Origin: Pelobates cultripes
Taxonomy: Eukaryota > Chordata > Amphibia > Anura > Pelobatidae
Length of the DNA: 64,000 bases
NCBI GenBank assembly: GCA_933207985.1
Contig: OW240912.1
Coordinates: forward strand, 72,352,361-72,416,360
Direction: 5' to 3'
A program made the position numbers and the translations under genes. The notes under the pieces are model-generated. The model had not been told where the DNA came from. It saw only the letters and a program-made list of their open reading frames with translations, and made no database searches. Shown here piece after piece: positions 29,901 through 40,524 of the stretch (positions are counted from its first letter, which is position 1; every line of letters starts with the position of its first letter).

Positions 29901-31333
29901 ACCTCCACATGTCCTGCCCCCGCTCCCCAATGTAAATGTACCCTTGCTGTAGGTAGCCGGTACACTGCTCCCCCGGCTACCCTGACGGCCACAGTTTTAC
30001 TTAGTCTCGCTTGATCCGACACCAGGTGACTCTTTACCAAGGTGATAGTAGCCCCCGAATCACGTAGTCCCTGTACTGCTTTACCTTCCAGGTATACGGT
30101 CTGCCTGTGGTGCTGTCTGTTATCCGCATTGGCCTGGACTGGATCCGCCTCGTGCAGTACTTCCCACTGTTCCACGGTTGTTATGGGAATAGCTGACCCA
30201 TATGGTGTGGCCACTGTATCTTGGTAGTGATGGGCGGCGGCTGCTCTTGGTGGTGGTGGTGGGCCGGGGCGAATCCAGGTTGAACGATCCCTCAGCTGGG
30301 GACATTCCCTTTTATAATGTCCCCACTTCTGGCAGTGATGACAGGGGCCGGAAGCGGGCTGGCGAAAACGTTGCTGTGCAGCGGGTGGTGGTGGTGGTGG
30401 CAGTTGCCTGGGTGGAGCTGGGTTGTAGCTGTTTCCCCCAAATGTTTTAAAACTGGTTTTTGGGGCTGCAGGTTTCTGCTGCCTGCGTGCATCCAAGTAC
30501 TCATCTGCCTTCCTGGCAGCTTCGGTAAGGGAGGTAGGGTTTCTGTCCCTCACCCATTCCTGGACATCGCTGGTTACCCCCTCATAAAATTGCTCCAGCA
30601 ACACCATTTGTAACAAGTCCTCCATGGACCGAGCCTTATTGGACTGTACCCACCCCAGAGCGGCCCGATGCAACTTGCAAGCCCATTCCACATGAGAGTC
30701 CTTATCATTTCTCTTTAGGTCTCTAAACCGCCGCCGATATGCCTCTGGTGTGATTGCATATCGGGCCAGGATCACTTCTTTTACTCTGCGGTAATTCCGA
30801 ATCTCCTCATCAGGTACAGTTCTATAGGCTTCAGCCGCCTTCCCTGTGAGCTTCCCTGCTAAAATAGGCACCCACTCGTCTGGGCTAATACTATGCAATG
30901 CACACAGCCTTTCAAAGTCTTGGAGAAAAGCATCTATATCTTCCTCTGCTTCTATATACGTTTTAAAGGCTTGGTAAGGAATTTTTGTCTTACCCTGTGT
31001 GATGGTAGTTGTGGTAGCATTCCTCTCTAGCTGTTGTAGTGGCCTTTGACGCAGTATAAACTCCTGTACCTCTGTCATTGTCCTGGATATAATATCTGTT
31101 GTTGGATTCTCTCCATAAAAGGACAGCCTGAACTGCACTTCTCTCCGGAACTCTTCTTTTTCAGCTCCCTCTGCTGCACTCTGCTGCTCAGGGATTACCC
31201 TGTCCTCCTGCTGGTATTCAGCCATCACTTCTGCAATGAGGATTGCTTTCTTTTTGTTGCTGGCTGCAATACCTTTCGCTTCCAGGAGATCCTTTAGCGT
31301 GGATCTTTTAAGCTTGGCATAATCACTCTCCAT
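26927..31333 (-). CDS. Gag-Pol polyprotein, Gmr1-like Ty3/Gypsy (copy B)
   Basis: Uninterrupted 1468-codon frame. I chose the Met at 31333 (MESDYAKLK): the upstream ATG at 31414 lies in the LTR and primer region. Domains, numbered from this Met: gag with a CCHC knuckle CHHCQKWGHYKREC (331-344); aspartic protease RDSGAT (424-429); integrase HHCC zinc domain (His621, His628, Cys655/658/661) and catalytic Asp691, Asp751, Glu787 (D,D35E); RT with YLDD (1197-1200); RNase H with Asp1348, Glu1388 and Asp1415; end at NADGLSRQTDLEK. Integrase lies before RT, the reverse of normal Ty3/Gypsy order. Gag and pol form one frame with no shift or stop between them. All catalytic residues I can check are present, so the protein could be functional. 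Confidence 0.95.
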   Translation of the reverse strand: MESDYAKLKRSTLKDLLEAKGIAASNKKKAILIAEVMAEYQQEDRVIPEQQSAAEGAEKEEFRREVQFRLSFYGENPTTDIISRTMTEVQEFILRQRPLQQLERNATTTTITQGKTKIPYQAFKTYIEAEEDIDAFLQDFERLCALHSISPDEWVPILAGKLTGKAAEAYRTVPDEEIRNYRRVKEVILARYAITPEAYRRRFRDLKRNDKDSHVEWACKLHRAALGWVQSNKARSMEDLLQMVLLEQFYEGVTSDVQEWVRDRNPTSLTEAARKADEYLDARRQQKPAAPKTSFKTFGGNSYNPAPPRQLPPPPPPAAQQRFRQPASGPCHHCQKWGHYKRECPQLRDRSTWIRPGPPPPPRAAAAHHYQDTVATPYGSAIPITTVEQWEVLHEADPVQANADNRQHHRQTVYLEGKAVQGLRDSGATITLVKSHLVSDQARLSKTVAVRVAGGAVYRLPTARVHLHWGAGAGHVEVGLMPQLPAEVLLGNDLGRLTSAFEPQMSTTGEAHPVVTRQQARTQDYHSPPEVQVRDPSPSLDCVPWAPPNEFAAEVVTDPTLQVYRDKVTADPPGGEGERFVWDKQLLYRETDKQIEGSDPIVMRQLVVPQRYRAELLRIAHDIPLSGHLGVSRTRYRLTQSFFWPGISQEVRRYCTTCDTCQRVGKRGDRRKAKLHPLPIIEEPFSRIAVDLIGPLKKASPSGKRYILTVVDYATRYPEAVALTNIHTETVADALMQIFSRLGLPREIILDQGTQFTAEFTQHLWRICGIKPIISAPYHPQTNGLCERFNGTLKQMLRTFAETHKDWERFLPHLLFAYREVPQESTGFSPFELLFGRRVRGPLDLIREHWEGDRSTDGTPIIPYVLALRDRLEALTRTVRENLQAAQTRQRTWYDRGARDRSFQVGQKVLILKPVRHDKLQAAWQGPYRVVEQRCDTTYIIGPCTGTGGRRMLHVNMMKPYQERSEEVTAICAPNSDEFDSLPLPDLLEDGQLSGDLGEVTLGDRLSPQERIEVQQLLEEKRDTFSNVPGYTPLATHRVETPGQLPMRQTPYRIPEAVRENMRKEIDEMLQLGVIEPSDSPWASPVVLVPKRDGTTRFCVDYRRLNEKTVSDAYPMPRIDELLDRMARGQYLTTIDLCKGYWQIPLAPEAIPKSAFVTPFGLYQFKVMPFGMKNAPATFQRMVDRLLDGFQDYTCAYLDDIAIFSSTWQEHLAHIGAVLDRIKEAGLTLKPAKCSIGMAEVQYLGHRVGCGKQKPEPAKVEAVAQWPTPRTKTQVLAFLGTAGYYRKFVPNYSTLAKPLTDLTRKNLPRQVTWTPECEQAFQHLKNALINAPVLAAPNPTKRFLVHTDASMFGLGAVLSQVGADGGEHPVAYISRKLLPREVSYAAIEKECLAVVWALKKLQPYLYGQPFSLLTDHNPLVWLNRVAGDNARLLRWSLALQPFDFNIQYRPGKQNGNADGLSRQTDLEK

Positions 31334-31390
31334 CCGTATTCCATTAGTACTTGTTCCCTTGTGAGTCTGGATCCCAGCGCTGCCAACCAA

Positions 31391-32441
31391 TGTAGCGGAG
31401 ATGCAATATTCCACAGGTTATCTCCGCTTGTAATCCAAGTGAGGCTCAGGAACAAGTAAATAATAAATCCATAGGCAAAGTTTCCAGCAGGTAAAAATAA
31501 CAGCAATCTCCCCACAGCAATCCCAATAACTGGACGACACACAGTTTCAGGAGCAGAACTGACAAGCCTTTAATCACAGTCTCCTTATAAAGCATGCTCC
31601 CATGCAAGGGAGGGATTTACAGTAATTATTACAGTAGCCAATCCTGTCCTGGTAACCTCCCACACATCCCCTCCCCTCAGCCAGCATCATAATCCCCTTA
31701 TCCAGCACACCAATTCCCCCCGTTTCTGGATGTACCCCTAAACGTAGGGGTACCCCTTTAAATCATACATCCCCTGGTAGCCCTGATCTGGGTGACCAAC
31801 ATATCCAAAAATCACCCAGATCAGACCAGGGGTTCGGGAAAAGTATGGAGGGAATAAAATGACCGACCGCACGAACAGAGATAGCCGAATCCGGTTCCAT
31901 GTGAATGGGCCCTGCGGTCGGTCCTGGCATAAGGGAATAAAATACACGAAAACCTCTAGCTATAGAGGCTAGGGAGGGTTCGCCTGAATCCCCTCGTTCG
32001 GTATTTTCTATCTACCGAACGAGGGGCCGTTCGGTAGTTTGGAACCGAACGGACCAGGGCTGTGGAGGTCTCAGCGGTGTTCGCCTACTCGAGTGTCCGA
32101 TTTTAGTTCCAGACACTCGACGGCAAAACACCGCTGTTCGGGAGTTTTAAAATGGCCGCCGCCACGTGTTCGTTTGTCGAATGGCGGCCACCCCCGAGAA
32201 CAAAGGACGGCTACTTCCTAGTCAATTACCCGTTCGCAACAATGTTGCAACGAGTAATTGAGGACACACTTTACACAGGGGAGGTCTGGCTGTTCGGTAG
32301 TTTCATTCGAATAAACTAAGGGAATGAAACTACCGAACAATCAAAAGAATACAAGGCTTGAAACACATAGAAAACTAGCAGATCACACGAATGCAATTAT
32401 TTCAAGGACATTTGCAGGACAGCCCAGTGCCATTCGCTACA
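31391..32441 (-). repeat. 5' LTR of copy B
   Basis: 1051 bp with the same ends as the other LTR. It has a 19-base longer spacer in the last hairpin (near 32310). Directly downstream on the minus strand, TTGGTTGGCAGCGCTGGGAT (31390-31371) is the expected primer-binding region; I cannot name the tRNA. Confidence 0.93.
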
Positions 32442-32509
32442 CTGCATCCCCCACAATACAGACTATATACTCCCTCCTCCCATATATTTGTCCTGCTTGG
32501 TCTATGAGT

Positions 32510-33010
32510 GAGAGTGTGTGCCAGTGTGTCTGTCAGTGTGTGTGTCTGCCAGTGTGTGTTTCGAAACACTGAGAATGTGTCTGTCATTGAAAGTGTTTGT
32601 ATGTGTGTGCCTGTCAGAAAGTGTGCCTGTCAGTGTGTGTTTCAAATCAGTGAGATTGTGTGTCTGTCATTGAGACAGTGTGCCAGTGTGTCTGTCAGTG
32701 CTTGTGTCTGCTAGTGTGTGTTTCAAATCAGTGAGAGTGTATGTCTGTCATTGAGAGTGTGTGTATGTGTGTGCCTGTCAGTAAGCGTGTCTGTCAGTGT
32801 GTGTTTCAAATCAGTTAGATTGTGTGTCTGTTATTGAGAGTATCAGTACGTCTCAGTGTGTGTCAAATCAGTGAGTGTGTATCTCTATTAGTGAGAGAGT
32901 GCGTCTGATTACAAAAGGGGGTGTGGCTTAAAGATAGACAGGTAGAGTCATTGGCCTAGAAGCAGGCAGTGAGAGTGTGTGTGATCAGTGAGTGTGACTG
33001 TCAGTGAATG
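32510..33010. repeat. Degenerate TG-rich tandem repeat
   Basis: Repeated AGTGTGT, CTGTCAGTGTGTG and GTGTGTTTCAAATCAGTGAGA units of about 60-130 bp higher order. The small open frames here are repeat translations. Confidence 0.85.
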
Positions 33011-36000
33011 TTTCACATATTAGTCAGGTCCCACTGTGGCTGACCCAGGTAAGTGCTCACAAACAATAGTTTAATGTTTTAAGAATGTCTTTCTTTTCTG
33101 ACACTTGGAAGAGAAGTGTTTTTGCTGAATTTGTGTTGGTGTGTATTACATAACACTTGAAACCCATCATTTGGGTTTATTGTCAACAAAAGAAAGAACC
33201 ATTAATTGTAATATATGCTAATCTTGTGTACCCCTACATGGTCCTTAAATTACCACCTGGGCATAGAGAAGACTTGTATTTGTAAAGCTCAAGAAATATA
33301 AAATTGTCACCGATATTATAAGGCATCTTGTAGTTTTTCTATGGATGTATCATATTAGAAAACTTGAATTCATCATACTGATTTTTCATGTTTTATGTGA
33401 TTGGCTTCAAACCAAATTCTTTGAAAGGCTCAGCCTCTTCCTTTGTGGAATGATAGAAGCACATCATTAGCAGGGAAGACTAAACTATACATACATTTTA
33501 AATGTCTGACACATGCACAAGAAATATATATGTTTATATAACATTTGACCTTAAAGGGCACCTGTTCATTCTACCTCACTGCAGAAAGGGAATTTGGTAT
33601 CTCAAACTCTGGTGGAACTGTGAAATAACTGACTTGGTGGAAATTAACCCTGGCATAGCCATCAGTGATTCGATTAAATAAATAATGAGTTTTTCACAAT
33701 GTGTACAATCCTGGACTCCAACCCTTTATCAGTGACAAAAAAACATTTTCTTTGAGATGGACCGACTGAATAATTCTACTGACCTCAAAGTAACATCTCT
33801 GAAAGGAACATTACTGTATCTATTAGCTTTAATTTATTTTTTAAAATTAGATGGTTTTCTCTGGATTATGTTGACTGTAGCATGTAACACCTGCTTTTTT
33901 ATATTGATTCCAGTAACTCTGGCATTAACCTAGGAGGCAGGAACAGCTGGTTTTGCAAAATATCCTGTCTGTGTTTTCATTTTACAATGGTAACCCTTAA
34001 TTAAAAGGACATTAATGATGGGGAAATTATTTTTCAAAGGAGAATTCTTTACTTACTGAAAATGCTAAATTGGCATTTCTCTCATAACAAAATTAAATGT
34101 TTCTACATGTTCTGCAAAGGAAAATTTAATTTAGCTCACAAAGCTCCACTTGTGTTCGCTTTTGCTGCAATGGTAGGTTTCATCCTGCAAGGAAACAAAT
34201 TTATTCGACAGGGATCCATTCTGTCTCTGAATGTAAATTACGACTGTCCCCCATTATCTTCTCCACACCTTGCAGGAAGGGAAGGGAGAGAAGGGGTGTC
34301 TGCACACTGAACACATTACAGAGTTTCCTTACAGCTGCAGTTGAGGCCTGCAGTAGCCTTTATTGCACAGATGTTTAGCTGTACTTGAACGCATTCTATC
34401 CAGATGAAGATAAACGTGTTCTATGTACTTATGCATCCCATTCAGCAATAACTGCAAACTGCACAGTGATGGGGATTAAAAGAAAGAAAAATTGGATTTA
34501 TTATTTATTTGTTTTTTTGTACAATTTAACAATTTAAAAAAAATTATAATATTGTACTTAAGAGCATCAGGATGAGAGAGAAATAAATCAAATAACTGTT
34601 TGATACAGATATCCATGTGTAACGACAAACATATAAACAAAGGAAAGGGATTATGGGGGATTTTTGAAATCCAAATGCCATCCATTCTGCTGGACACGGA
34701 TAACACAAACTGCATGGCCAAGCAATTTTAATAGTAATTATTTTTTTTATTTCATCTTATTGTCATTAATATGGTGGAATAATTATTTGGAAATAAATGA
34801 GATTTCTCTGTGGTCATTTGCTGGTGAGAGCTGGCATTATTTGGGAAGAACAGCTGACTTTACTATAAAGCATTTGATTCTGTCAGTTACCTCACAATAT
34901 GTAAGAATGAACAGTCACCTTGCTAATTTAGGGTACACATAGAAGAACTTCACCTGTTTAAACACAAACATAGACAAAACGGTTACATTGCAATTGAACC
35001 AACATCCTTACTGCAAAATCTAGATTTGAACAAAGAAATCCAGACCAGATTTTGCCATGAAACTAACGTTAAAGAATATATCTATATATTAGTTTTCTCC
35101 CTCACATTAATGCCCATTTAATGAGGATCTGTGACAGAAAGTTATTGGAAACCATTACCGAACGTTAAAGACAATGGACAAATCAAACCTAATTCTAGTC
35201 CTTTCTTTGCCAAATGGTGCTAACGATACTTTGATAGTTAAGTCTTGTGAAAATTGGTAGAATTTTTTCGTGCTGGATATTTTTTAACCACTTGATAAAT
35301 CTGGACTGCTGTGTCCAATCAAACAAATCAAAACCTGCAATGTTTTTTGAATATGAGTGTCAGTGGAGGCTTTGTTGCTTGAACTTCATGATTTGGTTTT
35401 CAGAATCGAGTGATATTGCATTAGCCAATGTTAATTTCATAACACTAGCCAAACATCTTCACATAATTCATAATAAAGTACCTAAAATATGTTTCCTCCT
35501 TTCTGTGTGACACTTAAAAAAGAAAATGAAGACAATTATGCTTGGGCATTAAAATCCCAGATAAATGTCCATACTAAAGAACACATTTTTGCCTTCCCTT
35601 GTGCTACCAATAAAGACACTGTGTGGCCTACACTTTGGGATATGGCTTTTAATAATCAGGTGGATTACCTGATTTTAACCTTAATAAAGCATAAAGTTAT
35701 CCTCCTGTCTCAGATGTATTTTTTTCTAATGCCAAAAAGGAATTAAGAAAAACTATCATCTTTCTATTAGTGAGTTGATTATGTGTGCTCAGAGGGTGTG
35801 TTTGTGTGTGTATGAATATACATGTAGAAGGAGTAATAACAAGTATATATCAATAAACAAAGAAGAAATAACATTCAAAGGAGGATAACACACTGGTCTG
35901 AATTGAAAAGTTTAGTCATAAGTATTTCTAGGCACATCATTAGTAGTATCATGTGTTAGCTAGCAAAGTGATAAGATTGATAAAAAGGGATGCATAAATA

Positions 36001-37525
36001 TGGGGTTCCACCCATTTGGTGTGAGGAAGGAGGTAAGATAATTAAAGCAAGTCTGATTTATTCCTTAAATTATAGGGGTCCCGTACGTTCCAAGTCCTCC
36101 GTGTGTTCTCATGGAAGAGTTAGAGTGGGGGGAGGTTGGGAAGTATATTATTAAGGGAGTAAATGGGGAGATAGAAACTTAGAACTATTTATAGGTCCAT
36201 CAGAGCGGATTGAGGTGATGATAAATAGAGTGTTAAAGAAAATAAAAGGAGCATGTCCCGGTGCAAGTCCGAAGAAATGGGATGAGGGGTCATGGGAAAG
36301 ATATGTAAGAGTGCCAGCTTGTTTCACAAAAATGAAGGTAGCAAATAGTTGCCTTCATTGACGAGTGAAGTCTAGCCGAATGTAGAAATGTCTTGATTCT
36401 GCCAAGGGTTTTACATTTTATGGAAGGATCCGGGCATGTCGTATAGCTGTGCCAGGAGTTTATCCATTTCAACTGCTTCTTTTATTTTCTGTATTATCAT
36501 GCAATAGTTATATGCAACAGGCATATCTTCTATGACCCATGGTTTTACAATAGCTCTTCGTGCCGATATGTGCTGCTAGTTTATTCACTACGGTTAAGAG
36601 GTTTTTACCGCAGCTGTGCCAATGGGTCCATATTGTAAGTTCTGCCTTGGAAGTGGGTGAGTAGGGAAGCGATCTGTGTCCACGGTGTTTTCAGTTTAGG
36701 ACAAGTCTATCAGTAATGTAAGAATGTTCCTAGTTCTCCACAAACATAAGGTGTTAGGACGTAGCTGCATTTGAGCTAGACTTTGGGGTAACATAAAGGT
36801 TTATTGCATTTACTGATTTAAAAATTATTATATTAATTCATTACTTTTTTTTGGGAGAGAATTACAAATGTTTTAACATGTTGAGTTGCACCCATCTTTT
36901 ATTTGACTAGCTGCTGCTCAGTCCAATTTGCCTGCTGCTGTGATTGCTCTGTTTGAAGGTTTGCATCCCCTTCCCACAGCATCAGGGTGAATTACGCCAG
37001 AGAGTTTGATTTCCCCACCGGCCCGTGAAGGAACAGTGCTTCATCCTCCTCACTGGCATCTTTCATGCATGGGCTAGCCAGGGAAATTCTTTGACCTCCC
37101 CTGTTTCGTCCCACTGGATGTTTGCCTGGTTTACCTAATGGCATGGGTGCTGCTGCTTGGCCGTGCTACATAGTAGATGGGAGGGATAAAGAGCTGAGCA
37201 GTATGTTGGACAGCTGGTACTTTAACCAGTGTTGAAAGAAGTTCTCAGGCTAGGCACAGAACAGCGGACTCGGGACTAGTAGTAATGCATGGATAGATAT
37301 AGACCCAGGGTTTTTTCGAGGGGCCCACTCAGGGTTCTAAATTGGGTCAAACTCTCAAACCGACACTATTTGAAGGCACCAATGAGCAGGGTTAGTTATT
37401 ACATGGACAATTTCCAAATTAAAGGTGAATGGAGGGAGATACAGGTACCGAGGTTCTCAGCTTACATCTTGGTATTCTCTGACCTAAATACAAAATCTTA
37501 AATTTAAATCTAGCTAGAGAACAGC
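33011..37525. other. Unassigned AT-rich DNA, possibly single-copy
   Basis: I recognise no transposon or gene. Parts (about 33830-34310 and 34640-34940) have mixed complexity and several homeodomain-type TAATTA/ATTAA words, as in vertebrate conserved non-coding elements, but nothing in a single sequence proves conservation. Short open frames have no recognisable domain. Confidence 0.4.
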
Positions 37526-37962
37526 TTAAAATAAAGGTCTCCTTCCCAACAGATGACTTGTTGTTTTCCTAGCACTATAGAGACCTATAGTGCCCACCTT
37601 CATTGCGGCCCCTCCCCCATGGTGCTGATAAAAACCTTTATCACTTTTTTAACACTTGGCACTGGCGCCTCGATCGCATTAGGACTTTCCCCATAATAAA
37701 GCATTGTATACGGTTTTCCTGTGGGGCTTTGGGTGACGCTGGATGTCATCATGCAGAGCATGAGGACGTCCAGTTTCAGTTAGGCTACTGAAAGTTGCAT
37801 AACCACACAGAAGTCCCTCTAGTGTTTAACCCTGCAAGATAATTATTGCAGTTTTTCAAAAACTGCAATAATTAGAAGTGCAGGGGGTTAAGTGGCCTGG
37901 GACACTGCACCCAGACTACTTCAATAGCTGAAGTGGTCTGGGTGACTATAGTGTCCCTTTAA
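37526..37962. mobile_element. TTAA-type MITE, diverged copy
   Basis: Right end GAAGTGGTCTGGGTGACTAT followed by AGTGTCCCTTTAA, and an internal TTTTCCTAGCACTATAG, match the MITE at 3086-3575. The left end is eroded, so the start is approximate. Confidence 0.7.
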
Positions 37963-38639
37963 TGTAACAAGTTCAGTTACAAGTACAGTAATTCTGCTCC
38001 TAATTATTTTAGGAAAAATTCTCCAGGTAATTTTTTTTTTTTTATATAGTTTTGTGAAAAGTGATATTAGGCATCAGGTTATAATATAGCTATAAAAATT
38101 AGTTATAAATAAATGTTAGGAGAAAGAGTAGAATGTTCACCGCTACAAGGCAATAAAACACTGAAAGACAATAATGCCAGACAAAAATGATGAAGGCGAA
38201 GTAATCAATATTGACTGATTCAATCTTATTTGTCAATAAATACATTGAATAAATCACATTTTTTTTACAGTCACTCCAAATCAGTTTAGTTACACAATTT
38301 TTATTTTCTAAAAAGTATCAAAATGAAGATGAGCTCTTTAATTTGGCCAATGATACACATAGTCTGTGAATGGAAACATCGGAAATTCACCTTCAGGTAG
38401 GTATAAATTAAATCTATATGTTGCCCACTGGGAATGACCCACTGGGAAGTCACATATCTTTTTTAATCAATGGGAAGCTACTCTTAGTGGACTACTCTAG
38501 GCCAGCAAGTCACGCCCCTGTCTGGCAGTACTCATTGCTCCCTCAAACTGCACTGGAGAAACTGAGGATAGGAAGATCAGGCAAGGGAAAACAACCTTTG
38601 GGCCTAAACTCTTTAAGAGTGGTTTAACCCCGTCAGGTA

Positions 38640-40509
38640 GAGCTGGCAGAGCTAACTCACGATCGGAGCGGTCGCATGTTCATGGAGCTCCGTCGAAAAA
38701 GCACAGCAAAACCTTAAAAAAGGTACCTTTCTGGAGCCCAGTTTGCCCTGGACATAGCCAACAGTGCCCGTAAGCAGATGGTGCAGAAGAATAAAAAACC
38801 GAGGCCGGACCGGCCCTGGTACACGGCTGACATCAGTGAACTCTTTAGAAGGCCGCACTGTGCAAGCGGGCCAGCAATGGCGGACGTGCTGGACGATTTC
38901 TCCGACACCTCGGAAGAGTTCACCCCGCATAACCCAGCAGCTCTGGGCTTCCAAGGACCCCCCAAGCCACCTCCGGAGGTGGACAGCAGCTCAATCCCAC
39001 TTACCACGACCATCCTTGCTACACTTTTGGCTGACCTCCGACAAAGTCTCTCTGCAGATATATCCCAAGTATGGGAGGATGTCAGGGGATTCACAGCCCG
39101 TTTAACCAACGTGGAACAAGCAGTGGAGGAGCACACTCCCCAAATCGCAGACCTGCAGAAGCAGGTGAGGGACCTCACCATGGCTCAGGCTAACTTTGAC
39201 AGCCAGCTAGCAATTCTAGAGGATAAGAGGAGGTGGAAACACCTGAAGGTCAGAGGCCTATCGGATTCCATTACTATGGCAGAGATGCCACACTTTCTAC
39301 GTAGGCTGTTCATGGCATTACTACCCCCTAAAACAGCAAAGGGCATTCAGCTAGATGGAATGTTTCGTCTACCCAAGCCTCAGTCCAACACAGCCCCAAC
39401 CACCAGTGACCTCCTGGTTAAATTTCAAAACGGGCAAGACAGAGCAGCCATCTTACAAGCTACCAGGGGGAAGACCCCATACCACTTTGAAGAAAGGGAC
39501 CTCACGATCTATGCTGACCTCTCCCGCTCAACATTGCAGTGGCGGAAGTCGCTGAGACCCCTGGCATCCACGCTCACATCCCAAGGAATAAAGTATCGAT
39601 GGGGCACACCTCGTGCGCTGATATTCCAGCATAATGGTGTAGAACACAGAGTCACGGAGGCATCTGAAATGGACGCTATCCTGTCCTCCCTGAGACCGAG
39701 CCCTAACCCTCGACCCACTAACACCACCTGGAACCCCGCTACCGTGATTCCGTTCACTCCTGCATCTCGAGGAATGGCGGGCGCACCTGCCACCTGAAAA
39801 TGGCAACATCTTTGTTGGAACTTGTACCCTCTCTCTTCCTATTAAGTTATCTGCATTTTATTTCAATGCCTTAGTTTTGTTTAAAAAGTTGTGCTACACT
39901 AAGGGATCACTCTCCTCCCTACACTACATATGGCTGAACGACCGTACTGGTCGACACTGGGCGAATTGAGACCCAATTATCTCCCCTAATTATGTCCATC
40001 CTACTCCCCCTCCCCTCAGCTCCAATCTTCTTGACCCACATACATTACAGTTGGTGCAGCAGCCTCACTCAAAATCTTGAGACACCATACCAAGTTACCC
40101 GATCTAGTTATCTGATCCTCAAGGATCCTCTTTTCTAAAACTATCCTGCACCACAGTTGTCATACTCATGGGCCCCCACCCTGTATTAACCTTGGGCCTA
40201 CTACCTGGCCAAAAGAGGGCTCCACACCTCGGTAGGGAGCGGGACCATTAAAATTAACTCTCACTTGTTTGCCTAGTGTGTAACTCAAAATCTACCATCT
40301 CCACTGATCAAACCGCATCTTGCATAGCATGTAACTTAACCACTATTGCATAACCTCGAATGGTCAGTTAGTGTAACCAAACTCTTATCTTATGTCACTT
40401 TGTCTCTCTGCTGACTACTTCTCATTTTTTATTTTTTATTTTTGCTGTTGTGGCATTGCGGGTTACCCTGTATACTCCTGCACGACCAAAAATAAAGAAT
40501 TTAAATAAA
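38640..40509 (+). mobile_element. ORF1-only LINE copy (HAL1-like arrangement)
   Basis: Flanked by an exact 15-bp duplication TAACCCCGTCAGGTA (38625-38639 and 40510-40524) and ending in an A-rich tail (AATAAAGAATTTAAATAAA-like). It carries one intact ORF1 and about 700 bases of 3' non-coding sequence but no endonuclease or RT. It would have moved using ORF2 protein supplied from elsewhere. Confidence 0.85.
38778..39797 (+). CDS. L1/Tx1-type ORF1 protein
   Basis: Intact 339-codon frame. The N-terminal part is acidic and Pro-rich. Residues about 75-155 form a heptad-rich coiled coil (LADLRQSL through LTNVEQAVEEHTPQIADLQKQVRDL). An RRM-like region follows (RRWKHLKVRGLSDSI, LDGMFRLPKP, LLVKFQNGQDRAAIL), then a C-terminal domain (HFEERDLTIYADLSRSTLQWRK, IKYRWGTPRALIF). 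This is the architecture of L1 ORF1p, an RNA-binding trimeric chaperone. A second possible start is the ATG at 38876 (MADVLDDFSDTSEEF), which has a better context (AGCAATGG). Confidence 0.85.
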   Translation: MVQKNKKPRPDRPWYTADISELFRRPHCASGPAMADVLDDFSDTSEEFTPHNPAALGFQGPPKPPPEVDSSSIPLTTTILATLLADLRQSLSADISQVWEDVRGFTARLTNVEQAVEEHTPQIADLQKQVRDLTMAQANFDSQLAILEDKRRWKHLKVRGLSDSITMAEMPHFLRRLFMALLPPKTAKGIQLDGMFRLPKPQSNTAPTTSDLLVKFQNGQDRAAILQATRGKTPYHFEERDLTIYADLSRSTLQWRKSLRPLASTLTSQGIKYRWGTPRALIFQHNGVEHRVTEASEMDAILSSLRPSPNPRPTNTTWNPATVIPFTPASRGMAGAPAT

Positions 40510-40524
40510 TAACCCCGTCAGGTA

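Larger units (their letters stand above)
25555..32441 (-). mobile_element. Young Gmr1-like Ty3/Gypsy retrotransposon (copy B) with partial tandem
   Basis: Minus-strand order is 5' LTR (32441-31391), uninterrupted gag-pol (31333-26927), polypurine tract (26861-26847), LTR (26846-25815), then a second leader and gag start (25814-25555) cut off by unrelated sequence. The LTRs differ by roughly seven substitutions and four small indels by eye, so insertion or homogenisation is recent. Integrase precedes RT, which defines the Gmr1-like group. The partial tandem suggests recombination between LTRs of neighbouring copies. Confidence 0.92.

Noticed and set aside
27230..30613. Many plus-strand frames opposite copy B gag-pol
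   Set aside because: Antisense shadows of the intact minus-strand coding sequence.
32324..32714. Frames rich in Val, Ser and Cys near the copy B 5' LTR
   Set aside because: Translations of the TG-rich repeat.
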